The notes: generated by a model not told the origin, from the letters alone. A stretch of 64,000 nt of DNA from Pseudarthrobacter phenanthrenivorans Sphe3 (GCF_000189535.1 NC_015145.1:1798001-1862000), one strand, 5' to 3'; numbered from the stretch's first letter, positions 7,604 to 17,020 are shown. Made by a program: numbers and translations.

Positions 7604-8868
7604 GTACCGGTTCCTGTCGAATATGCGGTCTGGTGCTGACGGAGCAGCTCCCGTCCGTAGTCGTTGCCGTTTGGGGTGCGCATTAGGGTGTGGATGTGGA
7701 ACGGGGCAGGCTCCTTGTTGTTGAGAAACACTCCACAGTGGTGGTCGAGTTCCAGCACCAGCACGGGGCTCTGTAGCCGGTAGTAGAAGGGGTCCGCAGG
7801 GCCGTAGCCGCCGATCCACGAAAACCAGGTCTCGTCGTAGTGACTGGCTATCTCGCGGCGGCGCGCCGCCGCGGGGCCATCCGGAAGGTATGCAGTGAAG
7901 TCCGCGATGATGGCATCGACCAGTCGCCGTGCCTGTTCGTTCATGTCCCGTACCCTGATTCCCTCGTAGGGGATGACCCGGTTGTCCTGGAAGGCACCGG
8001 CGAGGTGGCGCTCATCTCCGGGGTGGATTCTGCCTTCCGGCATCGTCGGGTCCACCATGTGCTCGTAGATCTGGGCCTCGGCGCGCTGGGGGGCGGGAAG
8101 CGTCTCCATCAAACGGCGCGCCAGGGCGATCCTTTCAGTGAAAACGTAGGTGCCCGCGAAAGGGCCATGGTCGATGCCATTTGGTTCTGCCCCGAAGAAA
8201 ATCGGAGTGATTACCATTTGGGTCCCCACCACAAGGCAGTTCAGTGCTACGTGATGACCGAACAGCTGCCATCCCCAGGGTTCGCTGAGAGATGGTTGCC
8301 CGTAGAGAGCGATGTTATAGCTGTATTCGTTCATGAGGGCGGGCAGGCCGACCTCTTCGCCGAGGAAGCCGTTGATCCGCATGAGGGCGCGAACAAGTTC
8401 GTAGCCGCGCGGGCTCAGGCTCGCCTCCACCAAAGCGAGTACAAGCTGGCGCGTCCGTTCGTCTTGTTCCTCGAGGCGCAGGCCAGTGTCGTGTTGCATG
8501 AACTCCGGGTTGGCCCAGGTTTGCCATTCCACCGCGTCTGGTGAATAGGAGAGCTTTTCCCGCTGCTCCGGGCTTAGATAGGCGAGCATCTCGTGGCCCG
8601 CGGCCGTCATCGCAGCGACTGGTGCCTCTTCACCTGTCCTGGCCGGCTGGAGCCTGTAGAGGCCTTCCCTGAGTGACCCGTTGTTCGTCACTCCTCGAAA
8701 GGGCTGGAAGTAGAGCGGTTCCCAACCCCGGATGAGCTCACCGGTGAAGGCATCCGCCTTTGCTGCCTCCCGGTATCCGCGGGCGTCAAGGCCCTTGAGA
8801 CCTGAGATCCGGGGATCGTCCGGTGCATAAAAGTGGCGGCGGAAGTCCGCGGTCGTATCCACACTCAT
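7600..8868 (-). CDS. DUF3500 family protein
   Basis: A 422-residue soluble protein of the DUF3500 family, whose biochemical role is not established. Features seen: a Trp/Phe-rich middle (SEPWGWQLFGHHVALNCLVV), a DHGPFAGTYVFTERIALARR stretch, and a conserved C-terminus with His-rich strands LVLELDHHCGVFLNNKEPAP, FHIHTLMRTPNGNDYGRELL. The clustered His, Asp and Glu residues could form a metal site, which is inference. It is coupled by ATGA overlaps to FAH (upstream) and CoA-transferase (downstream), and a second FAH/DUF3500 pair existed at 31.3-32 kb, so the two families likely act in consecutive steps. No signal peptide was seen. Confidence 0.85.
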   Translation of the reverse strand: MSVDTTADFRRHFYAPDDPRISGLKGLDARGYREAAKADAFTGELIRGWEPLYFQPFRGVTNNGSLREGLYRLQPARTGEEAPVAAMTAAGHEMLAYLSPEQREKLSYSPDAVEWQTWANPEFMQHDTGLRLEEQDERTRQLVLALVEASLSPRGYELVRALMRINGFLGEEVGLPALMNEYSYNIALYGQPSLSEPWGWQLFGHHVALNCLVVGTQMVITPIFFGAEPNGIDHGPFAGTYVFTERIALARRLMETLPAPQRAEAQIYEHMVDPTMPEGRIHPGDERHLAGAFQDNRVIPYEGIRVRDMNEQARRLVDAIIADFTAYLPDGPAAARRREIASHYDETWFSWIGGYGPADPFYYRLQSPVLVLELDHHCGVFLNNKEPAPFHIHTLMRTPNGNDYGRELLRQHQTAYSTGTGT

Positions 8869-9737
8869 GAAGCGTTCCCTGCGGTATGGCGGGTTTCGTT
8901 TCCAACGATCGGTGTAGTCAGGACGCCGAGTTTATCGATCTCGACCTCGACGGTGTCACCGGGTTGGAGGAGCCACTGAGGGTTTCGTGCGTATCCGACG
9001 CCTTCGGGCGTACCGGTGCAGATGATGTCGCCGGGGCGGAGAGTGAACGTATGAGAAATATGGGAAAGTGTTTCTCCGAGCTCGTAGATCATGTCACGGC
9101 AGTTTCCGTCCTGCACCACGATGCCGTTGACACGGGTCTGGACCCGCAGTCCATCGCGCAGGTCGCCCACCTCGTTTGCCGTAACGAGCGGACCAAGTGG
9201 TCCGCTGGCGTCGCCATTTTTCCCAAGGATCCACTGTGAAGTCAGTTTCTGTGCCCGCCGAGAAGTCAGGTCGTTGAATACGGAGTACCCCAAAACGGCG
9301 CTTCGCGCGGTCTCGGCATCAGCATCAATAAGTGTCTGGCCCACGTATGCAGCGATTTCGCCTTCCCAGTCCAGGCCATCTTCATTGGAAGGGACGGGTG
9401 CAGGGCGTCCGCCAACGCTGAGGGACTGGGTCCAGCGCGCGAACAGCGTGGGATGGGGCGGAAGGGCCTCATTTTTATAGGTTCCCTCGGCGGCATGCGC
9501 CCGGTAATTGAGGCCGATGCAGATCACGCGGGCGTCGGGCAGGACAGGTGGCACGACTTCAACGTCCTCCATATCGAGGGGGGCCTCGTTGGGGGATGAA
9601 CCGTCTGTAAGGGCACCGTAGGGATCAGCCCAAAACTCCTGGACACTCGCCAGGACATGCAGCTTATTGGATTCCCTGTCCAGGACGGCCAGGTGGACGC
9701 CCGCGTGTGTAGGTGTTTTCACTCCGATGAGTTTCAA
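8865..9737 (-). CDS. Fumarylacetoacetate hydrolase (FAH) family protein
   Basis: FAH-family enzymes hydrolyse C-C bonds of acylpyruvates or decarboxylate/isomerise ring-cleavage products. The protein has the conserved core PDARVICIGLNYRAHAAEGT, then GLDWEGEIAAYVG, the metal-binding and oxyanion region DLTSRRAQ-KLTSQWILGKNGDA, and the C-terminal LRPGDIICTGTPEGVG plus LLQPGDTVEVEIDKLGVL. I chose the TTG at 9735-9737 (290 residues) because a GAGAAG-type RBS precedes it and the family usually begins MKLIG-like; the longer ATG frame would invade the upstream gene. The end overlaps DUF3500 (ATGA). In this operon it probably acts after the FAD monooxygenase. Confidence 0.88.
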   Translation of the reverse strand: MKLIGVKTPTHAGVHLAVLDRESNKLHVLASVQEFWADPYGALTDGSSPNEAPLDMEDVEVVPPVLPDARVICIGLNYRAHAAEGTYKNEALPPHPTLFARWTQSLSVGGRPAPVPSNEDGLDWEGEIAAYVGQTLIDADAETARSAVLGYSVFNDLTSRRAQKLTSQWILGKNGDASGPLGPLVTANEVGDLRDGLRVQTRVNGIVVQDGNCRDMIYELGETLSHISHTFTLRPGDIICTGTPEGVGYARNPQWLLQPGDTVEVEIDKLGVLTTPIVGNETRHTAGNAS

Positions 9738-9771
9738 GTTCTTCTCGTTCCGTTGTGGTTGGAAGGGTGTC

Positions 9772-11493
9772 TTAGAGGGCTGCGCCGGCGCGGATGGAGC
9801 TGGCTGACGCAGGTGGGGAAGCATCACCACTGGGCACAGACACATGGTTTATTGAGCCAGTGGAAGTGTGCAGTGCGGCCGCGGCAGCCTGTGGATTGTC
9901 GCCCCGCCATGCGATGTGCTGGTCGGGGCGCACCAGGATTGCCGTCGGTCCGCCCAGTTCGACCGGCCACGTTCCCTCCAACACCCGGAGCGTGATCGGG
10001 ATACCGGATAAGGCCAGCTCCTCAAGGAGGCCGGCGAACCGCTCGGCACCGTTGGCTGGCACGAGCAGCGTGAAGCCCCGGTCGTCGAGTACGTCATAAA
10101 GGGATGTCGTGGCGTCAAGCCAGGCGTGGGGAAGGAGGCAACCCGGTGTTGTCGATGGTTCATAGACGACGGGATCCTCGGTTGGTGGCTGGGAGCCGTC
10201 AGGTGTGACGATTTGGGAACCGACATAGGTGTAGCCGAGCACGAGGCCGAGGGAGTGGAACTCGCTGCGTTTGATAGTGAGTTCCCTGCTTGCCCTGGCG
10301 CGGGCCTCCTCACCTTCCGGGCCGTCCCCGGCGAGGGCTGAATCAGCGAAGTCGTAGGCGAGGGACTTACCGTTGGACGCCGCGTCCTGGATAGTCCGTG
10401 CCGCAACGGGGCGTCGTTCGGATTCGTAGCTGTCCAGCAGCTTTGGGTCAGCCCACCCCTGTAGGACGCCTGCCAGCTTCCACGCCAGGTTCGCTGCGTC
10501 CCCGACGCACGTGTTGAAGCCGTGACCGCCCCACGGCGGATTGAGGTGTGCGGCGTCCCCGACGAGGAAGATGCCACCTTCGGCGTATCGCTCGGCAAGC
10601 AACATGCGGGCCGTCCACGGATCCTCGGCGATGATTTCGACGTCAATGTCGGTGCCGGCCATTGCTCGGATGGACGCCGCAGGGTCGGTGTTCGCCCCGC
10701 TGCGATCGACGCCCTGGAAAATGGCCCACCAGGTGCCGTGCAGATCCGCTTGGCCGATCATGCCGGGGGACTGCGGATCCATAATCCAGTACTGGACCGC
10801 AGGGCCCAGTGTTGCCGTTCGCTCCAGGTGCTGCGAACGAAAGAGTACGCTGTGGTTTGACCGTGCTGCCGAGGAGCCCTGCAGTTGGATCCCGAGAGAT
10901 TTACGCACAATGGATGTTCCTCCGTCGGCTCCGATGACGAAATTGGCAGCCAGGCTCCTGGAACCCCCTGAAGTGTCTGAAATTTCAACGATGTGGCTGC
11001 CGTCCAAGCCTCCACGAGGGATGACGCGGTCGACGCGGGCTCCGGTGTACAGGGTGATGAGGTTTGATTCAGCGGCTGCCTCGCGAAGCAGATTCTCAAG
11101 GACGGGTTGGGGGACCTGCTGACCGCACTCGGGTTGCGGGCCGTAGTTGCCGAGCTCGAGCTGGAAGGCGTTCTTGAAACGGGCGACCTCATGGCCTGTG
11201 AGGCTCGAACAGAAGATGACGTCCTGACTGTACTGAACGGGAAGCGGTGCGGCCTCGCGAAGCCGATCTGCCAGTCCGAGGCGGCGCAGGTGTGTCATCG
11301 TGCGCGCGTTGGTGGTCTTCGCGCGGGGCCGGTAGGGGTCGACAGACATCCGGGGCTCGATCACGAGGCTCTGGATACCGCGATGAGCGAGGTCAAGTGC
11401 AAGGAAGAGGCCGCTCGGACCACCCCCGGCTATCAGGACTGGAACAGTGCCGGGCAGAACGCCCAGGGACTGCGGGGATGAAATATGGGACAT
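9772..11493 (-). CDS. FAD-dependent aromatic-ring monooxygenase
   Basis: A class A flavoprotein hydroxylase of about 573 residues in the PheA/MhpA/TfdB group. Visible motifs: VPVLIAGGGPSGLFLALDLA (GxGxxG FAD fold, near residue 18-37), the DG motif FVIGADGGTSIVR, and the GD motif IFLVGDAAHLNPPWGGHGFN followed by TCVGDAANLAWKLAG (about residue 310-340). The C-terminal thioredoxin-like domain (LLVPANGAERF to LVRPDQHIAWRG) matches the phenol-hydroxylase group. I chose ATG 11493 over 11520 because GAGAG lies just upstream. It likely hydroxylates a phenolic intermediate delivered by the aromatic transporter gene preceding it; the substrate is unknown. An A-ring phenolic fragment of flavonoid origin is one possibility. 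Confidence 0.88.
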   Translation of the reverse strand: MSHISSPQSLGVLPGTVPVLIAGGGPSGLFLALDLAHRGIQSLVIEPRMSVDPYRPRAKTTNARTMTHLRRLGLADRLREAAPLPVQYSQDVIFCSSLTGHEVARFKNAFQLELGNYGPQPECGQQVPQPVLENLLREAAAESNLITLYTGARVDRVIPRGGLDGSHIVEISDTSGGSRSLAANFVIGADGGTSIVRKSLGIQLQGSSAARSNHSVLFRSQHLERTATLGPAVQYWIMDPQSPGMIGQADLHGTWWAIFQGVDRSGANTDPAASIRAMAGTDIDVEIIAEDPWTARMLLAERYAEGGIFLVGDAAHLNPPWGGHGFNTCVGDAANLAWKLAGVLQGWADPKLLDSYESERRPVAARTIQDAASNGKSLAYDFADSALAGDGPEGEEARARASRELTIKRSEFHSLGLVLGYTYVGSQIVTPDGSQPPTEDPVVYEPSTTPGCLLPHAWLDATTSLYDVLDDRGFTLLVPANGAERFAGLLEELALSGIPITLRVLEGTWPVELGGPTAILVRPDQHIAWRGDNPQAAAAALHTSTGSINHVSVPSGDASPPASASSIRAGAAL

Positions 11494-11531
11494 GGTTTGC
11501 TCTCGTGTATGTGAAGACACTCAGAAATTGG

Positions 11532-12824
11532 TCAGGCGACCGGCTGAGCGGCAGGCGTCGGCGACTGGGTGCGGGTCTTGGAAGGCAGGGTGAACATGAA
11601 CGCAGCGCCGATGACGGCGGGGACCGCGAAAGCGGCTGCTGCAACGGGGACTCCGCCGCCTCCGCTCACGAGGAGGGCACCGTAGGTCGGGCCGACGATA
11701 GCGCCGACGCGGCCAATGGCCAGCGCCCATCCCAGACCGGTAGCACGCACGGCCGCCGGATAGTACTGGGCGATGTAGTCATTGATCATGTTCTGTGTAC
11801 CGAGGCCGCCGAACCCTGCGACTGCTGTCAGGATCATGACGACCGCGCTGGGCGGATTCAGAGACAGCAGAAGCAGCGCGACGGCTGCGCTCACGAATCC
11901 GGCGATTGCCAGCGGCTTAGGGCCGAACTTCTGGCTTGCTCCCGAGCCGACTACAGTGCCGATTACTGCCCCTACGGAGTAAGCGAGCAGGAAGGACACC
12001 GAGGAGCCGATGCCATATCCAGCGGAACGCATGATCTGTGGAAGCCAGGTGCTGACGCCGAAGATTGTCAGCAGGCTCAGAAAGGTGACGGCCCAGAACG
12101 TGAGAGTCGGCCGGCGGAGCTGCCGAGAGACGAGAGCACGGACAGGGGAGGTCGGTTCAGCGCTACCCACTGGGGCCTCTGAAGCGGGTGTGAGCGAATA
12201 GTGCGCCTCGATACGAGCGGCTTCAGCTTCGCGGCCACGGGCCCGCAGGAACGAGGGGGACTCAGGGAGCCGGAGGTATGCGAACGGTATCAGCAGCAAA
12301 CCGGCCGCGCCGACGGCGTAGACCGGACGGAACCCGCTGCTCTCAAGCAAGGCCAACGACGTGAGGGAAGCGAGGACGGTCCCGATGGCAGGGGCTGTCA
12401 GTACGAAACCCAGCGTTAGCGACTTGCGGCCAGGGGCAGCAAATTCGTTGGTGAGGGCAACAGCAGTTGGGAGTAGCCCTCCGATTCCGAAGCAGGCCAC
12501 GAAGCGGAACGCAGCAAACACCTCCCAGGACGGCGCCAGCGAGCAGGCGAGCATCGCAACGGAAAAGAGGGCCAGCGCGGAGATAAAAATCCGCCGGCGA
12601 CCGAGCCGGTCAGTGAGTGTACCAACCACGAGAGAACCAAGCAGCATGCCAACGAGGGCGAAACTGCCAACAGCCCCCGCGGCACCCGTAGTGACTCCAA
12701 ATGGCGAAGGACCGATGATCCCGGGCAGCGTTGCGCCGTAAACATAAAGGTCATAGCCATCGGCAACGAGACCGAGCCAACAAATAAAGAAGATCCAAAA
12801 TACTGGCTTCCTGGTGGAGTTCAT
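11532..12824 (-). CDS. MFS transporter, aromatic acid:H+ symporter (AAHS) type
   Basis: A roughly 430-residue major facilitator with 12 predicted spans. The first span carries GLVADGYDLYVYGATLPGII, matching the acidic DGxD motif typical of AAHS (PcaK/BenK/MhpT) transporters, and the loop GTLTDRLGRRRIF is the MFS signature between spans 2 and 3. A second-half LGTQNMINDYIAQYYPAAVR also fits the family. The ATG at 12824 fits the usual length best; an upstream in-frame ATG at 12860 would add a polar tail. It is the first gene of the minus-strand operon leading to the monooxygenase, divergent from an IclR gene, and likely imports the operon's aromatic acid substrate. Confidence 0.87.
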   Translation of the reverse strand: MNSTRKPVFWIFFICWLGLVADGYDLYVYGATLPGIIGPSPFGVTTGAAGAVGSFALVGMLLGSLVVGTLTDRLGRRRIFISALALFSVAMLACSLAPSWEVFAAFRFVACFGIGGLLPTAVALTNEFAAPGRKSLTLGFVLTAPAIGTVLASLTSLALLESSGFRPVYAVGAAGLLLIPFAYLRLPESPSFLRARGREAEAARIEAHYSLTPASEAPVGSAEPTSPVRALVSRQLRRPTLTFWAVTFLSLLTIFGVSTWLPQIMRSAGYGIGSSVSFLLAYSVGAVIGTVVGSGASQKFGPKPLAIAGFVSAAVALLLLSLNPPSAVVMILTAVAGFGGLGTQNMINDYIAQYYPAAVRATGLGWALAIGRVGAIVGPTYGALLVSGGGGVPVAAAAFAVPAVIGAAFMFTLPSKTRTQSPTPAAQPVA

Positions 12825-12867
12825 CTTTGATTCCAATCCAGAGGGACATTGTGAACTCAACTACCTT

Positions 12868-12888
12868 CGCCGAACGCGGAATTCGGCG
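12868..12888. promoter_or_regulatory. Inverted repeat in divergent MFS/IclR promoter
   Basis: CGCCGAA at 12868-12874 is mirrored by TTCGGCG at 12882-12888 with 7 bp between. It sits in the short divergent intergenic region and could be a regulator site for the IclR protein or another factor. No protein-binding evidence exists here. Confidence 0.4.
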
Positions 12889-12898
12889 GGAGAGCGCA

Positions 12899-12913
12899 TT
12901 TCACTGAGTGAAC
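12899..12913. promoter_or_regulatory. Putative IclR-type operator, TTTCA-N5-TGAAC
   Basis: TTTCACTGAGTGAAC contains a perfect 13-bp palindrome (TTCACT-G-AGTGAA) 40 bp before the GTG of the IclR gene. The same half sites with the same 5-bp spacer occur in three other divergent promoter regions of this window (15342, 25484, 33171), so it is a candidate autoregulatory and operon operator. Confidence 0.55.
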
Positions 12914-12952
12914 TAATATTGGTGGTCGAGAACACACGAGGAGGGGATCCAG

Positions 12953-13741
12953 GTGTCTGGTAGGCCCGGTCATAGCGGCGAGCCCGGGGAACCTGTGGTC
13001 CGCCGCGCCCTAAACGTCCTGGCCCAATTTTCTGATGAACGCCGCACCCTCGGGCTCGCGGAGATCTCCCGGCTCGCCGGCCTGTCCACGGCGACAGCCC
13101 TGCGGATCGTACGCCATCTTACGGAGTGGGGTGCGCTGGAGCGCCTCGAGGACGGGCGGTATGTCATCGGAGTGCGGCTCTGGGAGATCGCATCTCTTTC
13201 ACCAAGGGGCCATGGAGTGCGGGCGATCGCCCTTCCTTTCCTCGAAGATCTCTACGAAGTGACCCGACACCATGTGCTTTTGGCGGTCCGGGAAGGTTCA
13301 TCTGCGGTGCTCGTGGATCGATTGTCCTCCCACGCTGCCGCCGAGGTCGCCTATCGAGTGGGCGGGCGACTTCCCCTTCGCTCAACAGCTGTGGGCCAGG
13401 TTCTCCTGGCCCACAGCGACCAGGAGTTTCAGCAAACGATACTCGCGGACAGCGAAGACGATGGCTCTGGGTACGACGTCAGCCCTGCCCACCTGCGCGT
13501 AGTCCTTGCCGAGATCAACAAAGCAGGCGCGGCCATAGTTGAACGCTCAAGTCCTTCCCACACGGTTTCAGTCGCAGCACCGATATACGGCGCTTCGGGA
13601 CAGGTGCTCGCAGCACTCTCCATCGTGGTCCCCGCGACTTCTATCCAAACCCACCAGGTCGTACCGCTAGTCCGGGCATCCGCCCGTGCCATCTCACGCA
13701 GCCTCGGGCACATTCCTCGCAAAACACCTACTAACCGGTAA
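12953..13741 (+). CDS. IclR-family transcriptional regulator (first paralogue)
   Basis: A 262-residue IclR regulator: N-terminal winged HTH (VVRRALNVLAQFSDERRTLG, LAEISRLAGLSTATALRIVR) and C-terminal effector-binding domain (IASLSPRGHGVRAIALPFLE, VLLAVREGSSAVLVDRLSS, YRVGGRLPLRSTAVGQVLLA). Start is GTG 12953 with a strong GAGGAGGGG RBS. It is divergent from the MFS/monooxygenase operon, the classic arrangement for local control by a ring-type effector. It is closely similar to the second IclR at 24573-25421, notably in the VTRHHVLLAVR region, so the two may bind overlapping sites or effectors. Confidence 0.93.
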   Translation: MSGRPGHSGEPGEPVVRRALNVLAQFSDERRTLGLAEISRLAGLSTATALRIVRHLTEWGALERLEDGRYVIGVRLWEIASLSPRGHGVRAIALPFLEDLYEVTRHHVLLAVREGSSAVLVDRLSSHAAAEVAYRVGGRLPLRSTAVGQVLLAHSDQEFQQTILADSEDDGSGYDVSPAHLRVVLAEINKAGAAIVERSSPSHTVSVAAPIYGASGQVLAALSIVVPATSIQTHQVVPLVRASARAISRSLGHIPRKTPTNR

Positions 13742-13959
13742 TCGGGCTTGACGCACCGTAAGCTCCGACGATGTAAAAGAGGAACGGCCCCGCAGATTCC
13801 AGCCGGGAGGTCTCCATCGGAACACCTACCCGCTGAGGATTATTAGGAGATTCAACCTGATAACACGTGCGCCCAGGTCCGCCGCCCAGTGGTCCGGGCA
13901 TGGAAGCGGATCCTTTCGAGAAAGGGAAGGTCTTGTCCGAGGAAAGCGGGCGCCGGCGG

Positions 13960-15246
13960 TCAGGCGGGCTGCGGGGCCTTGCCTGCCTCAAAAGCATCCG
14001 GCTGCGCCGCATGCAGCCGTGCCTGGCGACCCAGCCAACGCGCGCTTTCCTTGGGGGTTCTTTCCTGCGTTTTCCGGTCCACGGCAATCAGGCCGAACTT
14101 TGGTCCGTAGCCAAACACCCACTCAAAATTGTCGAAAGCCGTCCAGGCGATGTAGCCGCGGACGTCGATTCCGTCGGCCAGGCAGGCGGCAACGCTATCA
14201 ACCGCGGCGCGAAGGTAGTCCACCCGCTGGGTGTCGTCTTCGGTGGCGAGGCCGTTTTCCGTCACGATAACCGGGGTGCCGGCAACCCGGTGGGCCTCCC
14301 TAATGGTTGCTTCGAGGGCCTGCGGATAGATTTCCTCGCCCATCTGGTTGACCGCCACGCCTGCCGGGGCCGGTGCGTGTCCTTCGGGTCCGTAGACGGT
14401 GCGGCCGTAGGTCTGGATGCCTACGAAGTCGTCGCCGCGGGATGCTTCCAGAAAGCGTTCGTTGACGTCCCGGCGCACCTGGGCAGCAAGTTTCTCGCCG
14501 CCGTCGATGGACTGGATGTCTGAGTTGGCCAGGGTCCAGCCCACCAGGAGGTCCGGGCGGTGCGCCTTGATGGCTGCGGTTCCGGCTCGGTGCGCAGCCA
14601 GCTTCACGTCGAATGCCGCCTCAGTGGAGCAGAACTGGAACGGTGCAACAGTGCCCGCGTCCACGCCCAGGCGGGTAGCCGCGGCCGCCCAAACAGGGAC
14701 CGAACCGCGGTCCTCCGGTGCCACGCCGCCGATGCCGAAGGATTCCAGCAGCCATGGCAGGTTGGGTTCGTTCAGGGTGCAGGCGACGCCGATGAGGTCG
14801 CCCAGGTGAGCCATCACCTTGTCGCAGTAGCGGGCGAACAACGCGGCAGTCCGTGCGCCTTCCCAGCCGCCGACGGCCAGGAGCCAGCGCGGTGACGTGA
14901 AGTGGTGGAATGTGACCACGGGGGTGAGCCCGTGGTCGCGGCAGGCCTCCAGCATCCGGCGGTAGTGGTCCAGCTCTGCCGTTGAAAAGCGGCCTTCTTC
15001 CGGCTCAACGCGGGCCCACTCGATGGAGAAGCGGTAGCTGGTGAATCCCAAGCCAGCGATCAGGGCGATGTCCTCGCGGTACCGGTGGTAGTGGTCCACG
15101 GCGTCCCCCGACGGCTCCGAGAACATGGTGCCCGGGAGGTGCTCAAGGAACCAGGTGTCGCTGTTGACGTTGTTCCCTTCCACCTGGTGTCCGGCGCTGG
15201 CTACGCCCCAGAGGAAGTCCTGCGGGAAGGGTGATGCGGTGGTCAT
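13960..15246 (-). CDS. GH1 family beta-glucosidase
   Basis: A 428-residue glycoside hydrolase family 1 enzyme, retaining mechanism. It opens with PQDFLWGVASAGHQVEG, has TPVVTFHHFTSPRWL, the acid/base glutamate in CTLNEPN (near residue 158) and the nucleophile glutamate in VIVTENGLA (near residue 328), then GYIAWTAFDNFEWVFGYGPK. No signal peptide, so it acts in the cytoplasm on an imported glycoside. AAAGGA precedes the ATG. It is divergent from the ABC importer and near two rhamnosidases; removal of the glucose from a rhamnoglucoside-type substrate is a reasonable inference. It is slightly short for GH1 but all core strands appear present. Confidence 0.93.
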   Translation of the reverse strand: MTTASPFPQDFLWGVASAGHQVEGNNVNSDTWFLEHLPGTMFSEPSGDAVDHYHRYREDIALIAGLGFTSYRFSIEWARVEPEEGRFSTAELDHYRRMLEACRDHGLTPVVTFHHFTSPRWLLAVGGWEGARTAALFARYCDKVMAHLGDLIGVACTLNEPNLPWLLESFGIGGVAPEDRGSVPVWAAAATRLGVDAGTVAPFQFCSTEAAFDVKLAAHRAGTAAIKAHRPDLLVGWTLANSDIQSIDGGEKLAAQVRRDVNERFLEASRGDDFVGIQTYGRTVYGPEGHAPAPAGVAVNQMGEEIYPQALEATIREAHRVAGTPVIVTENGLATEDDTQRVDYLRAAVDSVAACLADGIDVRGYIAWTAFDNFEWVFGYGPKFGLIAVDRKTQERTPKESARWLGRQARLHAAQPDAFEAGKAPQPA

Positions 15247-15341
15247 GAAGGTCCTTTCGGTTCAGCGCAGAAAAAGCGCGCAGGGCGTCTCTGCCCTGGC
15301 TTTCAATCCTGATCGGCAGCGTGACCGGTGCCACAATACTT

Positions 15342-15356
15342 TTTCAATCAATGACA
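15342..15356. promoter_or_regulatory. Putative IclR-type operator, TTTCA-N5-TGACA
   Basis: TTTCAATCAATGACA lies between the divergent GH1 gene and ABC importer operon. Nine of ten half-site bases match TTTCA-N5-TGAAA. It resembles the site at 25484 closely, sharing a CAATGA core. Confidence 0.5.
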
Positions 15357-15463
15357 TTCTCATGTGGAGCCCCGTTGCCTGCGCCTGATGCTGGTGGGGA
15401 GCCGGCGAGCAGCCGACCCCCAAGACCACTCTCTCCGTTGTCACGAATGCAAAGGCGCACCAC

Positions 15464-17020
15464 ATGAAACTCCCCAACCCCACAGCCCGTGCCGGCTCCG
15501 CCGTTCTGGCCGGAGCGCTCCTGCTGGGATCGCTGACCGCCTGTGGCGGAGGCTCCGGCCAGGCCGGCGCGAAAGCGGATACCAGCACCCTGACCCTGGC
15601 CATTGACAGTGACTCTGCTTCCTTCGGCTTCGACCCGCTGCGCGTTTCGGCAGCCCAGCGGCAGTTTTTTGAAGGCCTTTACGAGAGCCTGATGACGCTG
15701 CAGCCGGATGGTTCCACGGGGCCGGGCCTGGCCAAGGAGTTCAGCTACAACGCTGACAACACGGTCCTGACGCTGACGCTCAAGGAAGGTGTGACCTTCA
15801 CAGACGGTTCCAAGCTCGACGCTGAGCTGGTCAAAGCCAACCTGGACCGCCGGTCCGATCCCGCACTGAGCGCATACTCCGCCGTGGCCAAGGGCGGTGC
15901 CCAGGAGATCACCTCGGTGGACGTGGTCAGTCCTACCCAGGTGGCCCTGACCTTCGCCAAGCCGCAGCCGGGTTTTGAAAAGAACCTCGCTTCCACCACC
16001 GGCATGATCGTGGGCAAGAACGGCGTGACCGGCTCGGCCAGCCTGGCGGCCACTCCGGCCGGCTCCGGTCCCTACACGCTGGACCCCGCCACGGTTAAAG
16101 GCAACAAGTACGTGCTGGTAAAGAACGAAAAGAGCCCCGAAGCTTCCAAGTACGCCTTCGACAAGGTCATCTTCAGCGTGGTGCTGGATCCGCAGGCACG
16201 GGCAAACGCGCTGGTTTCCGGCCAGGCGGACGTGGCCATGCTGACCTCCTCAACCGTCGACTTCGCCAAATCCAAGGGTGTTGGGGTGTCCCAGGTTGGC
16301 GGCACCGTGAACACCATGATCTCCTTCGACAAGATCGGCAAGACCGCCCCCGCGTTCGCGGAGGAGAAGGTCCGCCAGGCCATCCAGTACGCCATCAACC
16401 GCCAGGCCCTTGTGGACGCATTGCACAAGGGTGACATCCCGGCCTGGAACGCCCTGCCCAAGGATTCCCCAGGCTTCACCAAGGACCTCGAAACCAAGTT
16501 CGCCTACAACCCGGACAAGGCGAAGAGCCTGCTGGCCGAAGCCGGCTACCCGGACGGCTTTGAGTTCACCATCATCGCCGGCGCCCAGACGCAGACGGAC
16601 CTGCAGGCTGTCCAGAAAGACCTTGCCGCCGTCGGAATCACCATGAACGTGAAGATGGCCGCCAGCACTGACGAAGCCTTCGCCGCCGTTGCCACCACGC
16701 CCCTCGGCTATGCACCGCTGAACTGGGACAACCCCGTGGGGGTGATGTACGGGGCAGTCCTGAACGGCTTCACCAACGTGCAGAAGGCCACCGACGAGCA
16801 GCTCAGCGCTGCCACAGGCGAACTCGCCGCCGCCAAGGATGACGCCGCCGTCAAGGCCGCGGCCACCAAGCTGAACACCCGTTTGGTGGAATCGGGCTGG
16901 ATGATCCCGCTGTACGAGGCGCTCACCAACCAGGGCTACAACACCAGGAAGGTGGCGCCGGTGGAATTCGCCGGCACCAACGCCTACCCGCTCCTCTCGT
17001 CCTACAAGCCGGCCAGCTAA
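15464..17020 (+). CDS. ABC importer substrate-binding lipoprotein (family 5, peptide/opine/glycoside type)
   Basis: A 518-residue SBP_bac_5 protein. The signal peptide ends in GSLTACGGGS (lipobox LTAC), so it is a membrane-anchored receptor. The mature chain has STLTLAIDSDSASFGFDPLR, LVKANLDRRSDPALSAYSAV (usual family position of the strand before the ligand cleft), IQYAINRQALVDALHKGD and YNPDKAKSLLAEAGYPDGFE, all typical of DppA/OppA. It heads an operon with two permease domains and two ATPases. Family 5 proteins bind peptides, opines or oligosaccharides; neighbours here (GH1, GH78) argue for a glycoside ligand, which is inference. Confidence 0.92.
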   Translation: MKLPNPTARAGSAVLAGALLLGSLTACGGGSGQAGAKADTSTLTLAIDSDSASFGFDPLRVSAAQRQFFEGLYESLMTLQPDGSTGPGLAKEFSYNADNTVLTLTLKEGVTFTDGSKLDAELVKANLDRRSDPALSAYSAVAKGGAQEITSVDVVSPTQVALTFAKPQPGFEKNLASTTGMIVGKNGVTGSASLAATPAGSGPYTLDPATVKGNKYVLVKNEKSPEASKYAFDKVIFSVVLDPQARANALVSGQADVAMLTSSTVDFAKSKGVGVSQVGGTVNTMISFDKIGKTAPAFAEEKVRQAIQYAINRQALVDALHKGDIPAWNALPKDSPGFTKDLETKFAYNPDKAKSLLAEAGYPDGFEFTIIAGAQTQTDLQAVQKDLAAVGITMNVKMAASTDEAFAAVATTPLGYAPLNWDNPVGVMYGAVLNGFTNVQKATDEQLSAATGELAAAKDDAAVKAAATKLNTRLVESGWMIPLYEALTNQGYNTRKVAPVEFAGTNAYPLLSSYKPAS

